DNA of 30,230 nucleotides from an uncultured Prevotella sp. Lineage in GTDB: Bacteria > Bacteroidota > Bacteroidia > Bacteroidales > Bacteroidaceae. Position 1 is the stretch's first letter. Each line of letters begins with the position of its first letter. The stretch covers positions 1 to 30,230 of the forward strand of contig CAAHDP010000318.1 in NCBI GenBank assembly GCA_900770515.1, given 5' to 3'. Position numbers and translations under genes: made by a program. Of the stretch, positions 7,636-14,053 are shown in pieces. The notes below the pieces were generated by a model, which was given only the letters and a program-made list of their open reading frames with translations, did no database searches and was not told where the DNA came from.

Positions 7636-8805
7636 TTATGATTCAAATACTTTTTTTATTCTTTCCAAAGCCTCCTTCATTTTCTCATCTTTGGCACAGA
7701 GGCTGATGCGGATGTATCGCTTGCCATTACTTCCGAAGATAAATCCTGGCGTGATAAACACGCGAGCCTCATGGAGAATCTTCTCTGTGAGATCTTCTAC
7801 ATCTGTATACTTCTCGGGTATCTTACCCCAGAGGAACATTCCCACCTGATTAGGATCGAACTGGCAATCGAGCACCTTCATGATTTCTTCTGCGATATCA
7901 CGGCGACGACGATAGTTCATTATGTTATTCTCATGATGCCACTCATCAGTATTGTTGAGCATGGCTTCGGCTGCAGCAAGCTGAATACCACGGAAGGATC
8001 CATTATCGATATTGCTCTTCACTTTCAGAATCCAAGAAATAAATGTCTTGTTGCTTGAAATCATCGCCACACGCCAACCTGGCATATTATGACTCTTACT
8101 CAAGGAATTAAACTCGATGCAGCAGTCCTTGGATCCAGGCACCTGCATGATGCTCATTGGGTGCTCGTTGAGGATGAGCGAATATGGGTTGTCGTTCACC
8201 ACCACGATGTTGTGCTTCTGTGCGAATGCCACCAGCTTTTCGTAGGTTTCGCGCTTCGCCACACCGCCTGTCGGCATGTTAGGATAGTTGGTCCACATCA
8301 GCTTTACGTGGCTCAGGTCCATCTTCTCCAAAGCCTCAAAATCCGGCTGCCACCCATTGTCCTCACGCAGATCATAATAAGTAATCTTGGTTCCAAGAAT
8401 CTTGTTGATGGCTGTATAAGTTGGATAACCTGGATTAGGAATGAGTACCTCATCACCAGGATTGCAGAATGCAAGCGTTACGTGCAGAATACCCTCTTTG
8501 CTACCGATAAGCGGCTGGATTTCCGTAGCCCAGTCAAGGTCTACATCATACCAACGCTTATAAAATCCAGCCATAGCCTTACGCAATTCCGGTATGCCCA
8601 CTGTAGGCTGATAACCATGTGCGTTAGGATTATTGGCTACCTCGCAGAGCTTATCGATAGTCTGCTTAGAAGGCGGCATGTCTGGACTTCCAATGGCAAG
8701 GCTGATAATGTCCATGCCCTCGGCATTTAACTTAGCCACTTCCTTCAGCTTGCGACTGAAGTAGTATTCCTGTATTTCCGTTACTCTATTGGCTGGTTGT
8801 ATCAT
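7636..8805 (-). CDS. Class I/II pyridoxal-phosphate aminotransferase, probably aromatic
   Basis: This is a fold-type I aminotransferase of 389 residues. The Schiff-base lysine is Lys237 in SLSKSHNMPGWR. NYPNMPTG (173-180) and NDNPYS (204-209) hold the PLP-contacting Asn, Asp and Tyr, and a C-terminal RYIRISLC carries the substrate-carboxylate Arg. The subfamily is often annotated as aspartate or LL-diaminopimelate aminotransferase. Its place between pheA and the aroF fusion suggests it transaminates phenylpyruvate and hydroxyphenylpyruvate (or prephenate) to finish Phe and Tyr synthesis; that is inference from context. The gap to pheA is 50 bp and contains a short heptad repeat. Confidence 0.88.
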   Translation of the reverse strand: MIQPANRVTEIQEYYFSRKLKEVAKLNAEGMDIISLAIGSPDMPPSKQTIDKLCEVANNPNAHGYQPTVGIPELRKAMAGFYKRWYDVDLDWATEIQPLIGSKEGILHVTLAFCNPGDEVLIPNPGYPTYTAINKILGTKITYYDLREDNGWQPDFEALEKMDLSHVKLMWTNYPNMPTGGVAKRETYEKLVAFAQKHNIVVVNDNPYSLILNEHPMSIMQVPGSKDCCIEFNSLSKSHNMPGWRVAMISSNKTFISWILKVKSNIDNGSFRGIQLAAAEAMLNNTDEWHHENNIMNYRRRRDIAEEIMKVLDCQFDPNQVGMFLWGKIPEKYTDVEDLTEKILHEARVFITPGFIFGSNGKRYIRISLCAKDEKMKEALERIKKVFES

Positions 8806-8825
8806 AATTCTTATTTTTAATTCTT

Positions 8826-8846
8826 AACTGTCAACTATTAACTATT
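8826..8846. repeat. Heptad repeat between the aminotransferase gene and pheA
   Basis: AACTGTC, AACTATT, AACTATT in tandem. It fills much of the 50-bp intercistronic gap. Confidence 0.75.
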
Positions 8847-8855
8847 AATTTCAAT

Positions 8856-9689
8856 CTATTCCTTCTCCTCGTATTCACCAAGCACCTTGATTTCCTTGAC
8901 CAGCGGTGTGATGGCATCAATACTTTGGCGATAACGTGTCAAATTATCAAAGGTAAGATCCACATAGAAGAGATATTCCCATTCATGTCCGATATTCGGC
9001 AACGACTGAATCTTTGTCAGATTGATGTCATAGAAACTAAGAATGGTGAGTACCTTGGAGAGCGATCCTTCTGTATGAGGTAAGCTGAAGACGATACTAG
9101 CCTTGTTTGCTTTCTCGATAGGGCGAAGCAGAGCCGCCTTCTGCGGATTACAGACCACCAGGAACCGGGTATAATTGTGCGGATTATCGTGGATTCCTTC
9201 CTGCAATACCTTCATGCCATACATGTGGGCAGCATAAACAGAACAGATAGCCGCCCTTCCATGCACCTTATGCTGAGCGATATAGGCTGCTGATCCGGCA
9301 GTATCTTCTGCTTCCACAGCCTTTAAGTCCGGATGATTGGCAAGAAACTTACCGCACTGCATCAAAGCCACAGGATGAGAATGAACTTCCTGGAGGGAAC
9401 TCCAGTCATCATCAGGCAAGCAGCAGATACTATGCTCTATATGAAGTTTATGTTCTCCCACAACAGTCGTGCCGCTCTCCCGCAACAACTCATAGTTGTG
9501 AAGCAAACTTCCCGCAATCGTATTCTCTATGGCACAGATACCAACCACGGTTGGATCGCGCTTGATATTCTCAAACACCCCTTCGAAGGTTGCGCAACAT
9601 ATCAGCTCTATCTGCTCACCCTCGAAATACTGATGGGCAGCGATGTCGTGGAAAGATCCCAACTCTCCTTGTATTGCTATTCTCTTCAT
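8856..9689 (-). CDS. pheA: Prephenate dehydratase with ACT domain
   Basis: PheA converts prephenate to phenylpyruvate. The catalytic periplasmic-binding-protein-like region shows AIENTIAGSL (53-62) and the essential TRF triad (174-176). An ACT domain follows from about residue 197. The two motifs that bind phenylalanine in this ACT family, GALV and ESRP, read GSLS (208-211) and QSLP (228-231) here, so classical feedback inhibition may be weak or altered; this variant may be common in the phylum. It is the first structural gene after the leader peptide and attenuator at 9736-9888. At 277 residues it is a free-standing dehydratase with no fused chorismate mutase, the mutase being on the aroF gene. 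Confidence 0.95.
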   Translation of the reverse strand: MKRIAIQGELGSFHDIAAHQYFEGEQIELICCATFEGVFENIKRDPTVVGICAIENTIAGSLLHNYELLRESGTTVVGEHKLHIEHSICCLPDDDWSSLQEVHSHPVALMQCGKFLANHPDLKAVEAEDTAGSAAYIAQHKVHGRAAICSVYAAHMYGMKVLQEGIHDNPHNYTRFLVVCNPQKAALLRPIEKANKASIVFSLPHTEGSLSKVLTILSFYDINLTKIQSLPNIGHEWEYLFYVDLTFDNLTRYRQSIDAITPLVKEIKVLGEYEEKE

Positions 9690-9735
9690 TGCCTTGTTTC
9701 TTATCTCTAACCCAATGTTTACTTAAGAACGTTTA

Positions 9736-9775
9736 CGAAAAACGGTCCAACTCTGTATAGAGCGGGACCGTTTCG
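9736..9775 (-). terminator. Attenuator terminator of the pheA operon
   Basis: On the minus strand AAACGGTCC pairs with GGACCGTTT (plus-strand arms 9740-9748 and 9765-9773), extended by an inner CTCT/AGAG stem with a 4-nt loop, then TTTTT. It stands about 45 bp before the pheA start codon and after the leader ORF, so it would stop transcription before the structural genes. Confidence 0.88.
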
Positions 9776-9847
9776 ATGATTTCAAAGAATCTAATATCCT
9801 AAGTTGAAATTTACACGCAACTTCCCGCTTTACAATCGCTTGCAAAG
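9761..9847 (-). promoter_or_regulatory. Candidate antiterminator and pause hairpin of the pheA attenuator
   Basis: Three pairings compete. Arms 9841-9847 and 9828-9834 form a 7-bp hairpin (CTTTGCA/TGTAAAG in the transcript) overlapping the aromatic codons. Bases 9823-9829 (AGCGGGA in the transcript) are complementary over 7 bp to 9761-9767 (TCCCGCT), which lies in the first arm of the terminator. A separate perfect 7-bp stem (9779-9785 with 9804-9810) would bring these two arms together. A ribosome stalled on the Tyr/Phe codons would block the first hairpin and free the antiterminator. Confidence 0.7.
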
Positions 9848-9888
9848 TAAAAGTAATAGCTAAAAAAGTATGCGTTCAACTTCTTCAT
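9811..9888 (-). CDS. Tyr/Phe-rich leader peptide of the pheA operon
   Basis: This 25-codon ORF starts at the ATG at 9888-9886 and ends at TAA 9813-9811. Residues 7-15 read YFFSYYFYF, four Tyr and four Phe with a single Ser. It begins about 28 nt after the predicted transcription start and is followed by an intrinsic terminator before pheA. That is the arrangement of leader peptides such as pheL or trpL, where scarce charged tRNA stalls the ribosome and prevents termination. The ribosome binding site is weak, as usual in this phylum. It is too short for ordinary gene calling. It presumably senses both Phe and Tyr, which fits an operon feeding both branches. Confidence 0.85.
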   Translation of the reverse strand: MKKLNAYFFSYYFYFASDCKAGSCV

Positions 9889-9922
9889 TGTCTTATTATT
9901 TTAATTGTTAATATTACGACTG

Positions 9923-9954
9923 CAAAAGTAACACTTTTATCTGATACCACCAAA
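9923..9954 (-). promoter_or_regulatory. Promoter of the pheA operon
   Basis: On the minus strand TTTGG (9950-9954), a 19-bp spacer, then TACTTTTG (9923-9930). This matches the Bacteroidetes -33/-7 consensus and is positioned to transcribe the leader ORF. Confidence 0.8.
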
Positions 9955-10012
9955 CAATTTGTCACTTTTTTCTGAATTTTGCTTATATTTTCTGTTCTAA
10001 AGCATTTTTTTA

Positions 10013-10060
10013 GCAGATTTTTATCAGAAAAAGCTTATTTCTTGCAGACTTTTATCAGAA
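10013..10060. repeat. Direct repeat upstream of the pheA promoter
   Basis: GCAGATTTTTATCAGAA (from 10013) and GCAGACTTTTATCAGAA (from 10044) differ at one base and lie 31 bp apart. A weaker relative, ACTTTTATCTGAT, falls in the promoter spacer. Possibly operator-like; otherwise unexplained. Confidence 0.55.
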
Positions 10061-10101
10061 GAAAATAGATTCCTGCTACTCATTTCTGACGGAAACTGAG
10101 T

Positions 10102-10374
10102 CTAATGACAGTGTTCTCTACCTTCTGCCTTAAACTCACCTGTCAACTCTTCTATCTTTTCAGGATTCAGTTGCAGATATCGCTGCATATCCTGCTGTGC
10201 TCCTTCCTTGTCGCCCATCTGCATCAACAGCCGCCCACGCTTCAGAAGATTTTCACTCAGGGCAGTCTTGTTTTCTGCATTTCCGACTTCAGCCTCAGCT
10301 ATCTTCTCCTGCTCCACAATCTGTTGAGTCAGGGTAGCAATCAAGAGCACAGGATTCATCTCATTTAAATCCAT
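10102..10374 (-). CDS. Small TPR-like hypothetical protein
   Basis: The 90-residue protein has one visible helix-turn-helix pair resembling a tetratricopeptide repeat (LLKRGRLLMQMGDKEGAQ, then YLQLNP), preceded by a helical segment. I do not recognise a named family. No signal peptide is seen, so it is likely cytoplasmic. It starts 30 bp after the pyrD stop on the same strand with AAGGA a few bases before the ATG, so it is probably the last gene of the pyrK-pyrD transcript. It ends in Cys-His with no clear metal site. The call rests on consistent frame, context and protein-like composition. Confidence 0.65.
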   Translation of the reverse strand: MDLNEMNPVLLIATLTQQIVEQEKIAEAEVGNAENKTALSENLLKRGRLLMQMGDKEGAQQDMQRYLQLNPEKIEELTGEFKAEGREHCH

Positions 10375-10404
10375 ATTATCCTTCTATTTAATTAATGTGG
10401 AAAA

Positions 10405-11313
10405 CTACGAGATGGCGCCAATGATTTCGGTAACAGAAGCACATCCGTGTGCATCAAGCCATTCATTAATGCCATCCTTTACCTTCTTCGTAACCGCAGG
10501 ATCAACAAAATTGGCAGTACCAATCTCAATAGCCGTTGCTCCACACATCAGGAATTCGATAGCATCCTTGGCATTCTGTATACCACCCAAACCAACTACA
10601 GGAATCTTCACAGCATGCGCTACATCCCAAACCATACGCAAAGCCACAGGTTTCACGCAAGGACCGCTCAAGCCGCCTGTACGAATACTCAACAAAGGCT
10701 GACGCTTCTCAATATCAACAGCCATACCCATCAAAGTATTGATAAGTGAAACAGAGTCTGCACCCTCTGCCTCTACAGCACGGGCAATATCAGCAATATT
10801 GGTTACGTTAGGAGAAAGCTTCACGATAAGCGTCTTATGATATGCCTTTCTAACAGCTTTCACAACGCTTGCGGCACCTTCACAAGTAACACCGAATGCC
10901 ATACCGCCATCTTTCACGTTTGGACAAGAGATATTCAGCTCGATAGCAGGAATCTTATCCAATTCATTGATACGCTCAGCACATGCTGCATAACTCTCAG
11001 GAGAATGACCGCTCACATTCACGATCATATGGGTATCAATATCTTTTATCTGAGGATAGATATGTTCGCAGAAATAATCTACACCCTTATTCTGAAGTCC
11101 CACGCAATTAAGCATTCCCTGAGGTGTTTCTGCCATACGCGGATAGTCATTTCCCTCACGAGGTTCCAGAGTTGTACCTTTAACGATAATACCACCGATT
11201 TCCTCTAATGGAACAAAATCAGCAAACTCCAAGCCGTAGCCGAAAGTACCCGATGCAGTCATCACAGGATTCTTCAATTTCAAATCCTTTATATTTACAC
11301 TTAAATCAGCCAT
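10405..11313 (-). CDS. pyrD: Dihydroorotate dehydrogenase B, catalytic subunit
   Basis: The subunit oxidises dihydroorotate to orotate in pyrimidine synthesis, using FMN and passing electrons to PyrK. It is a TIM-barrel protein of 302 residues, the normal class 1B length. ASGTFGYG (20-27), NCVGLQNKG (69-77), NISCPNV with the class 1B catalytic Cys130, [15 protein letters not shown] and GLGGI are all present. Cys instead of Ser at the catalytic base separates it from the membrane class 2 enzymes. The electron-transfer subunit gene lies 143 bp upstream on the same strand, which confirms the class. Confidence 0.97.
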   Translation of the reverse strand: MADLSVNIKDLKLKNPVMTASGTFGYGLEFADFVPLEEIGGIIVKGTTLEPREGNDYPRMAETPQGMLNCVGLQNKGVDYFCEHIYPQIKDIDTHMIVNVSGHSPESYAACAERINELDKIPAIELNISCPNVKDGGMAFGVTCEGAASVVKAVRKAYHKTLIVKLSPNVTNIADIARAVEAEGADSVSLINTLMGMAVDIEKRQPLLSIRTGGLSGPCVKPVALRMVWDVAHAVKIPVVGLGGIQNAKDAIEFLMCGATAIEIGTANFVDPAVTKKVKDGINEWLDAHGCASVTEIIGAIS

Positions 11314-11370
11314 AATCTTTTAATAATCATTTAAAATGTTTTTACAAAACAAAGATTTTCCGATACCGTT

Positions 11371-11428
11371 CCCCCACTCTAATGTAAGAAGTTTCTTCAC
11401 TTTTCCCACCCACCGTTAGAGCAAGGGG
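11371..11428 (-). repeat. Long imperfect dyad in the pyrK-pyrD spacer
   Basis: CTCTAA (11377-11382) pairs with TTAGAG (11416-11421), flanked by CCCC and GGGG with small bulges, and the loop holds a GAAG/CTTC stem. The spacer is 143 bp and contains no ORF. It could be an RNA element within the operon. Confidence 0.4.
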
Positions 11429-11456
11429 CAACTTCATTCTTTATTTTCCTGCTTCA

Positions 11457-12233
11457 CTAAATATCCCAAGTGAGTTTTTTGATATTGATGACAGGACCAT
11501 CCTTACAAACACACTGATTTCCTTCAGTAGTTTTCTCTACACAACAGAGGCAAGCACCAACACCGCAAGCCATCTTATTCTCCAGAGAGACCTCACATTC
11601 TACACCTGCCTTCTTTGCAAAGCGAGCCACGCTTACCATCATCGGCTTAGGACCACAAGTAGAAATCATATCAAATTTCTCATTCTCCAAAACCGAATGA
11701 TTGGTAACAAAGCCAACTTCGCCCGCAGAACCATCTTCGGTAGTAATACAAACCTTACCAATCTTAGCAAATTCATCCAGCTCAAGCAAATCTTTTGCAG
11801 AACGGGCTCCCAACAGAAATACAACCTCTGCTCCAAAATCCTTGATAAGTTTGCCGAAATACAAAAGTGGAGCAACACCTACGCCACCACCTACAAGCAG
11901 ATATTTCTGACTCTTTTCGGTAGGCATTGTAAAACCATTGCCAAGAGGCAACATACAGTTGAGAGAATCACCAGCTTTCAACTGTCCGAGCTGACGAGTA
12001 CCATCTCCAACCATTGCCACAAGCAACCAAAGCTGATTATTTTCACGATCCACATAATTTATGGAAATAGGACGGCGAAGCATTGTGGTAGGCGAATGGT
12101 CTACCTTTACTTCTACAAATTGGCCAGGCAAAATTTCTGGCAAAGGCTTTTCATCGGTAAGCTTTATCAAAACGTGCTTATCGCTGAGCGCTTCAATAGA
12201 AACTACCTTTAGATCGAGAACATATTTTTTCAT
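11457..12233 (-). CDS. pyrK: Dihydroorotate dehydrogenase B, electron-transfer subunit
   Basis: PyrK carries FAD and a [2Fe-2S] cluster and passes electrons from PyrD to NAD+. In its 258 residues are the flavin site LRRPISI (52-58), the nucleotide-binding VGGGVGVAPL (114-123) and a C-terminal cluster motif with Cys223, Cys228, Cys231 and a fourth Cys at 241 or 243. The start ATG (12233) is followed by KKYVLDLKVVS, the usual N-terminus. A promoter with TACCTTTG lies about 95 bp upstream. It heads the transcript with pyrD and the small TPR-like gene. Confidence 0.95.
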   Translation of the reverse strand: MKKYVLDLKVVSIEALSDKHVLIKLTDEKPLPEILPGQFVEVKVDHSPTTMLRRPISINYVDRENNQLWLLVAMVGDGTRQLGQLKAGDSLNCMLPLGNGFTMPTEKSQKYLLVGGGVGVAPLLYFGKLIKDFGAEVVFLLGARSAKDLLELDEFAKIGKVCITTEDGSAGEVGFVTNHSVLENEKFDMISTCGPKPMMVSVARFAKKAGVECEVSLENKMACGVGACLCCVEKTTEGNQCVCKDGPVINIKKLTWDI

Positions 12234-12328
12234 CTTTATGCTAATTTTATATGCTTATTATATAATATGTATGAACATCACACTATTGCATCCTTTCATA
12301 TAAGCCATGCATACGTGACTTCTAAATG

Positions 12329-12360
12329 CAAAGGTACACCAAAAATCTGACTTAACGAAA
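12329..12360 (-). promoter_or_regulatory. Promoter of pyrK-pyrD
   Basis: Minus strand: TACCTTTG at 12329-12336, with TTTCG 19 bp upstream as a weak -33 element. The predicted 5' UTR is about 90 nt. Confidence 0.55.
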
Positions 12361-12499
12361 AGAAACAGAGTTTTTTTTCAGAATTTATAAATACCCTCAG
12401 GATGCCTTGTCTACTTCTATTATCCCTCAGGATGCAACCATGGACCAGGAACCTTGGGGCTTCAGTCCATACATAAACCACATTCAAAAGTTCCGGAAT

Positions 12500-13045
12500 T
12501 TACTTTTTAGGAACAAAGGTCTCCCAAGTCTGGTCATCATAAAAAATACGAATCTCAGTTATCTTCCTCTGTTGTTTGTCCATATACTTTACTGCCGTTT
12601 GAGTAATATTTTTAGGTGTACGATTAACACCTTGCATTTGAGGCTGCTTAAAAAGCGATGGGTGAGTAGGCGAGCCTGCCTCACCAGGTACACCAAAATC
12701 AAGAGTAGCTTCAACAGAAGAGCCTGCAGGTCTGGCAGAACTAGCCGGCATACCTGCCGTCTTCACTGCTAAGCCTTCATTCATAGGATCTAAACCATTA
12801 GCCAGACTTTCATTCCCATCACCCTGAGCCTCTTGACTATTATACATAGGAGGAGTACCATATAGTATCCAATACACATTTACCAGCGGAAAACTCTTAT
12901 GAATACCATCCACAATGCTGAGTGATGGATTGGTCTTTCCATTGAAAATATTACTCAGTGTCGCAGGTGTGCTACCTATCATCTGGGCAAAGCTTTGCTG
13001 AGTAAGATGCTGGTCATCCATCAGCTGTTTTATTCTATCTTTCAT
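12500..13045 (-). CDS. XRE-family helix-turn-helix regulator
   Basis: The first 60 residues form a lambda-repressor-like HTH: a helix with RIKQLMDD, then LTQQSFAQMIGSTPATLSNIFNGK as the DNA-contacting turn, and PSLSIVDGI. A Ser/Ala/Pro/Gly-rich linker runs from about 75 to 140, and the C-terminus has a short conserved-looking strand pair (KITEIRIFYDDQTWETFVP). It has no peptidase domain, so it is not a LexA/CI-type self-cleaving repressor. The target is unknown. Its own promoter at 13134-13165 carries a dyad at 13094-13122, and the long intergenic region behind it has AT-rich palindromes; either may be its binding site. Confidence 0.88.
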   Translation of the reverse strand: MKDRIKQLMDDQHLTQQSFAQMIGSTPATLSNIFNGKTNPSLSIVDGIHKSFPLVNVYWILYGTPPMYNSQEAQGDGNESLANGLDPMNEGLAVKTAGMPASSARPAGSSVEATLDFGVPGEAGSPTHPSLFKQPQMQGVNRTPKNITQTAVKYMDKQQRKITEIRIFYDDQTWETFVPKK

Positions 13046-13093
13046 ACTCTAAAAATTAAGCGTTCACTTATGTCTAATTTCTATGTTTAATTT

Positions 13094-13122
13094 CCGAACA
13101 GGCGTTTTTTTACGCCATTTCG
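13094..13122 (-). promoter_or_regulatory. Dyad at the transcription start of the XRE regulator
   Basis: CCGAA and TTCGG flank GGCG-TTTTTTTA-CGCC, giving two nested perfect stems. It lies just downstream of the predicted -7 element. It could be an autoregulatory operator or a 5' UTR hairpin. Confidence 0.55.
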
Positions 13123-13133
13123 GTTTGATTTTA

Positions 13134-13165
13134 CAAAGATAAAACAAAAAATCGAAATAGCCAAA
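13134..13165 (-). promoter_or_regulatory. Promoter of the XRE regulator
   Basis: Minus strand: TTTGG (13161-13165), 19-bp spacer, TATCTTTG (13134-13141). This is the same spacing as the pheA and ffh promoters. Confidence 0.75.
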
Positions 13166-13255
13166 CTTTTGTGATATATTTTAGGTTTTTAAACTTTACC
13201 TTTATATTTATATATTTAAATATCCGCTTAACTGTTTTACAGTTTTTATGTTTAC

Positions 13256-13584
13256 ATTTATAAATATCAACATCTAAAACAAAACATTTAACAATCCATT
13301 TCTTTAGCATTTTCTTTTAACTCACTGATTATTAGCTTACTAACTAATCAATACCATCAATAACAGAACGTTTTATACATTATTATCCTATTATCCATCA
13401 AAAACAACTATGTTTATGAAGCAATATAATCATATAAACAACTGGGTTTCCGTTAGATATAAGTAACATAACCGCCATGTATATTTATACATTTATCAAC
13501 ATAAAAGGCGAAATTCACGTTTATATTCATGAATATAAATCAACAAAAAGATTATTTAGTTTTCTGATATTTATATTTATAAAT
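13256..13584. repeat. AT-rich palindromes near the XRE regulator
   Basis: Perfect or near-perfect dyads lie at 13256-13265 (ATTTATAAAT), 13477-13492 (ATGTATA-TT-TATACAT), 13520-13539 (TTTATATTCATGAATATAAA, a perfect 20-bp palindrome) and 13569-13584 (ATTTATA-TT-TATAAAT). The last three are centred 45 and 47 bp apart. Each is followed on the plus strand by TCAACA or TCAAAACA. The region 13046-14053 has no gene that I can support. Confidence 0.7.
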
Positions 13585-13672
13585 CAAAACACAAGATTAC
13601 ATTTTATAAATTCGCATTAATAAACTTTCAAAACATAAACCTTAAAAAATACAAACGTCAATTTTTTGGCAA

Positions 13673-13975
13673 CGAAAAATGGTTATTTTTTCCATTTTCG
13701 TCGTATTCTAGCCCACAGGAGGAGACGAACGAAAATATGCGAGTAATGAAAGGGGTTATTTTGCATAAATACCTGATAATCATTAACATTATATGCTATT
13801 TGAGCTAAATCCACAAAATAGCCATCTAGCTCAGGAAATTACCTTTTTTATCATTTTTGAGCAAAAAAACGCACTTTCAGAACCCTGAAAAATCTCATTT
13901 TCACCGCTCAAAACACCCCTTTCCGCAAGAATTTACAAAGCTAAACGCTAGTTGGCAGCAAGTCAGCTTAACTTG
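13673..13975. other. Non-coding stretch dense in inverted repeats
   Basis: Stems visible by eye: CGAAAAATGG/CCATTTTCG (13673-13700), TGAGCTA/TAGCTCA (13801-13833), TTTTGAGC/GCTCAAAA (13854-13914) enclosing TTTCAG/CTGAAA, and CAAGT/ACTTG (13959-13975) followed by GTTTT. No clear promoter was assigned, although TAGCTTTG occurs on the minus strand at 13936-13943. It may be a structured RNA or simply AT-rich spacer. Confidence 0.35.
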
Positions 13976-13989
13976 GTTTTAAAGAGAGA

Positions 13990-14036
13990 AAACGCAAACG
14001 AGCTTCTGCCGAGAGAAAACTCCCAACAGAAGCTCG
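13990..14036 (-). terminator. Intrinsic terminator after holA
   Basis: On the minus strand CGAGCTTCTG pairs with CAGAAGCTCG (10 bp, arms 13999-14008 and 14027-14036) with an inner GGGAG/CTCTC stem, followed by TTTGCGTTTT. A second hairpin, CTCCAC/GTGGAG, covers the stop codon at 14041-14062. Confidence 0.8.
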
Positions 14037-14053
14037 CCTACTCCACCCCACAA

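Noticed and set aside
12394..12434. CCCTCAGGATGC direct repeat after the XRE regulator
   Set aside because: Only two copies 29 bp apart with no associated structure; probably not meaningful.
12296..12487. 63-residue minus-strand ORF
   Set aside because: It overlaps the pyrK promoter (TACCTTTG is read as coding) and has no recognisable domain.
13737..13808. 23-codon hydrophobic plus-strand ORF with GGAGGAG upstream
   Set aside because: The spacing to the start is long (about 12 nt), there is no clear promoter, and it lies in inverted-repeat DNA.
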